From Motiliproteus sp036964625 (GTDB lineage: Bacteria; Pseudomonadota; Gammaproteobacteria; Pseudomonadales; Balneatricaceae): a DNA stretch of 64,000 bases. Positions within the stretch are counted from its first letter, which is position 1. Each line of letters starts with the position of its first letter. This document shows, piece after piece, positions 63,572 through 64,000 of this stretch. The notes beneath the pieces were generated by a model that saw only the letters and a program-made list of their open reading frames with translations, was not told the DNA's origin and did no database searches. The DNA lies in contig JBALTG010000002.1 in NCBI GenBank assembly GCA_036964625.1, positions 28,317-92,316 on the forward strand. Direction: 5' to 3'. The translations under genes were made by a program, and so were the position numbers.

Positions 63572-64000
63572 ATAATGGGAGAGAGGAGGGGCAATGTGAT
63601 CTTCGCCCCATTGGATTTTATTGCGAGGCTGGCAGCACTGGTGCCCAAACCGCGTGTCAACCTGACCCGTTTCCGCGGTGTATTTGCACCTAATAGCAAG
63701 CATCGAGTTCAGATCACTCCGTCCAAACGAGGCAGGGTCGTAGACAGTTTGCTAAGGCCGAAAACGGGCAAGATAAAACACCGGCTGAACGACATGCTGC
63801 CATGACGTGGAAGCAGCGATTAAAGCGAGTATTCAATATTGATATTTCTACCTGTGAGCAATGCGGTGGAGCGGTCAAGGTCATCGCTTGTATCGAAGAC
63901 TCGGCGGTCATCGATAAGATACTCACGCACCTCCGACAGCAAGCTGAAAAAGCGGTTCATGCACACTCTGTGTCATTGAGACTTTTACCGCAAGAGCGAG
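63572..64000 (+). pseudogene. IS91-type transposase C-terminal remnant, frameshifted, runs off window
   Basis: Two frames together give the end of an IS91-family transposase. The first (63575-63805) contains FIARLAALVPKPRVNLTRFRGVFAPNSKHR and ends in a stop. The second starts at 63802 and reads MTWKQRLKRVFNIDISTCEQCGGAVKVIACIED, with a CxxC zinc-ribbon-like motif, then HSVSLRLLPQER up to the window edge. The change of frame, and the lack of the N-terminal catalytic tyrosines in view, indicate an inactive relic. Confidence 0.8.

Overview
The window looks like a chromosomal accessory region of a gammaproteobacterium. The evidence is the lipobox and outer-membrane gene repertoire, gltS, mlaA, TolC/RND efflux, class III cyclases, a PlpD-type patatin autotransporter and the zinc protease / inactive transglutaminase / ATP-grasp operon. 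I cannot name the species from the sequence. No tRNA, rRNA, CRISPR array or replication origin is visible.

Layout. 1-5.5 kb: a cation:proton antiporter (cut by the window edge), then a membrane adenylate cyclase flanked by two solute-binding receptor proteins. 5.5-7.2 kb: mostly non-coding, with hairpins. 7.2-12 kb: a decayed efflux locus (DUF3313 lipoprotein, RND pump, adaptor) and its broken LysR regulator. 12-20 kb: a small coiled-coil protein, gltS, a double OmpA-domain protein, an AI-2E family transporter, an mlaA remnant, REP doublets, a group II intron fragment, a DUF3302/HlyD pair and a truncated ion channel. 20-25 kb: envelope phospholipase-type genes (a PLD lipoprotein and a patatin/barrel protein). 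25-33 kb: miniature transposons interleaved with an intact tolC / EthD-like / DUF3313 / RND / adaptor set, then a second cyclase. 33-41 kb: an IS1182-type remnant, a large secreted protein and a giant MscS-type channel. 41-51 kb: a gltS remnant, small secreted proteins, an AI-2E transporter fragment, intact mlaA with a hydrolase, the three-gene ATP-grasp operon and a second DUF3302/HlyD pair. 51-64 kb: a third DUF3313, two more LysR genes (one frameshifted), a diguanylate cyclase, small secreted paralogues, a Deg-type protease, a MipA/OmpV-like porin and an IS91-type transposase remnant.

The most striking feature is that one gene order occurs twice in the same orientation: DUF3313(-), RND(-), adaptor(-), gltS(-), AI-2E transporter(+), mlaA(-), DUF3302(+), HlyD(+), once at about 7.6-19.9 kb and once at about 27.5-51.2 kb. 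The copies have decayed in a complementary way. The first keeps gltS and the AI-2E transporter but has lost efflux and mlaA; the second keeps efflux and mlaA but has lost gltS and most of the AI-2E transporter. Other families are also repeated: three LysR, three DUF3313, and three pairs of small proteins. Two families of miniature inverted-repeat elements sit in and beside the broken genes and probably helped the rearrangement.

Functionally the surviving genes centre on the envelope: drug or metabolite efflux, outer-membrane lipid asymmetry, phospholipid hydrolysis or exchange, osmotic release, and periplasmic quality control. Nucleotide second-messenger enzymes (two class III cyclases and one GGDEF protein) are scattered among them.
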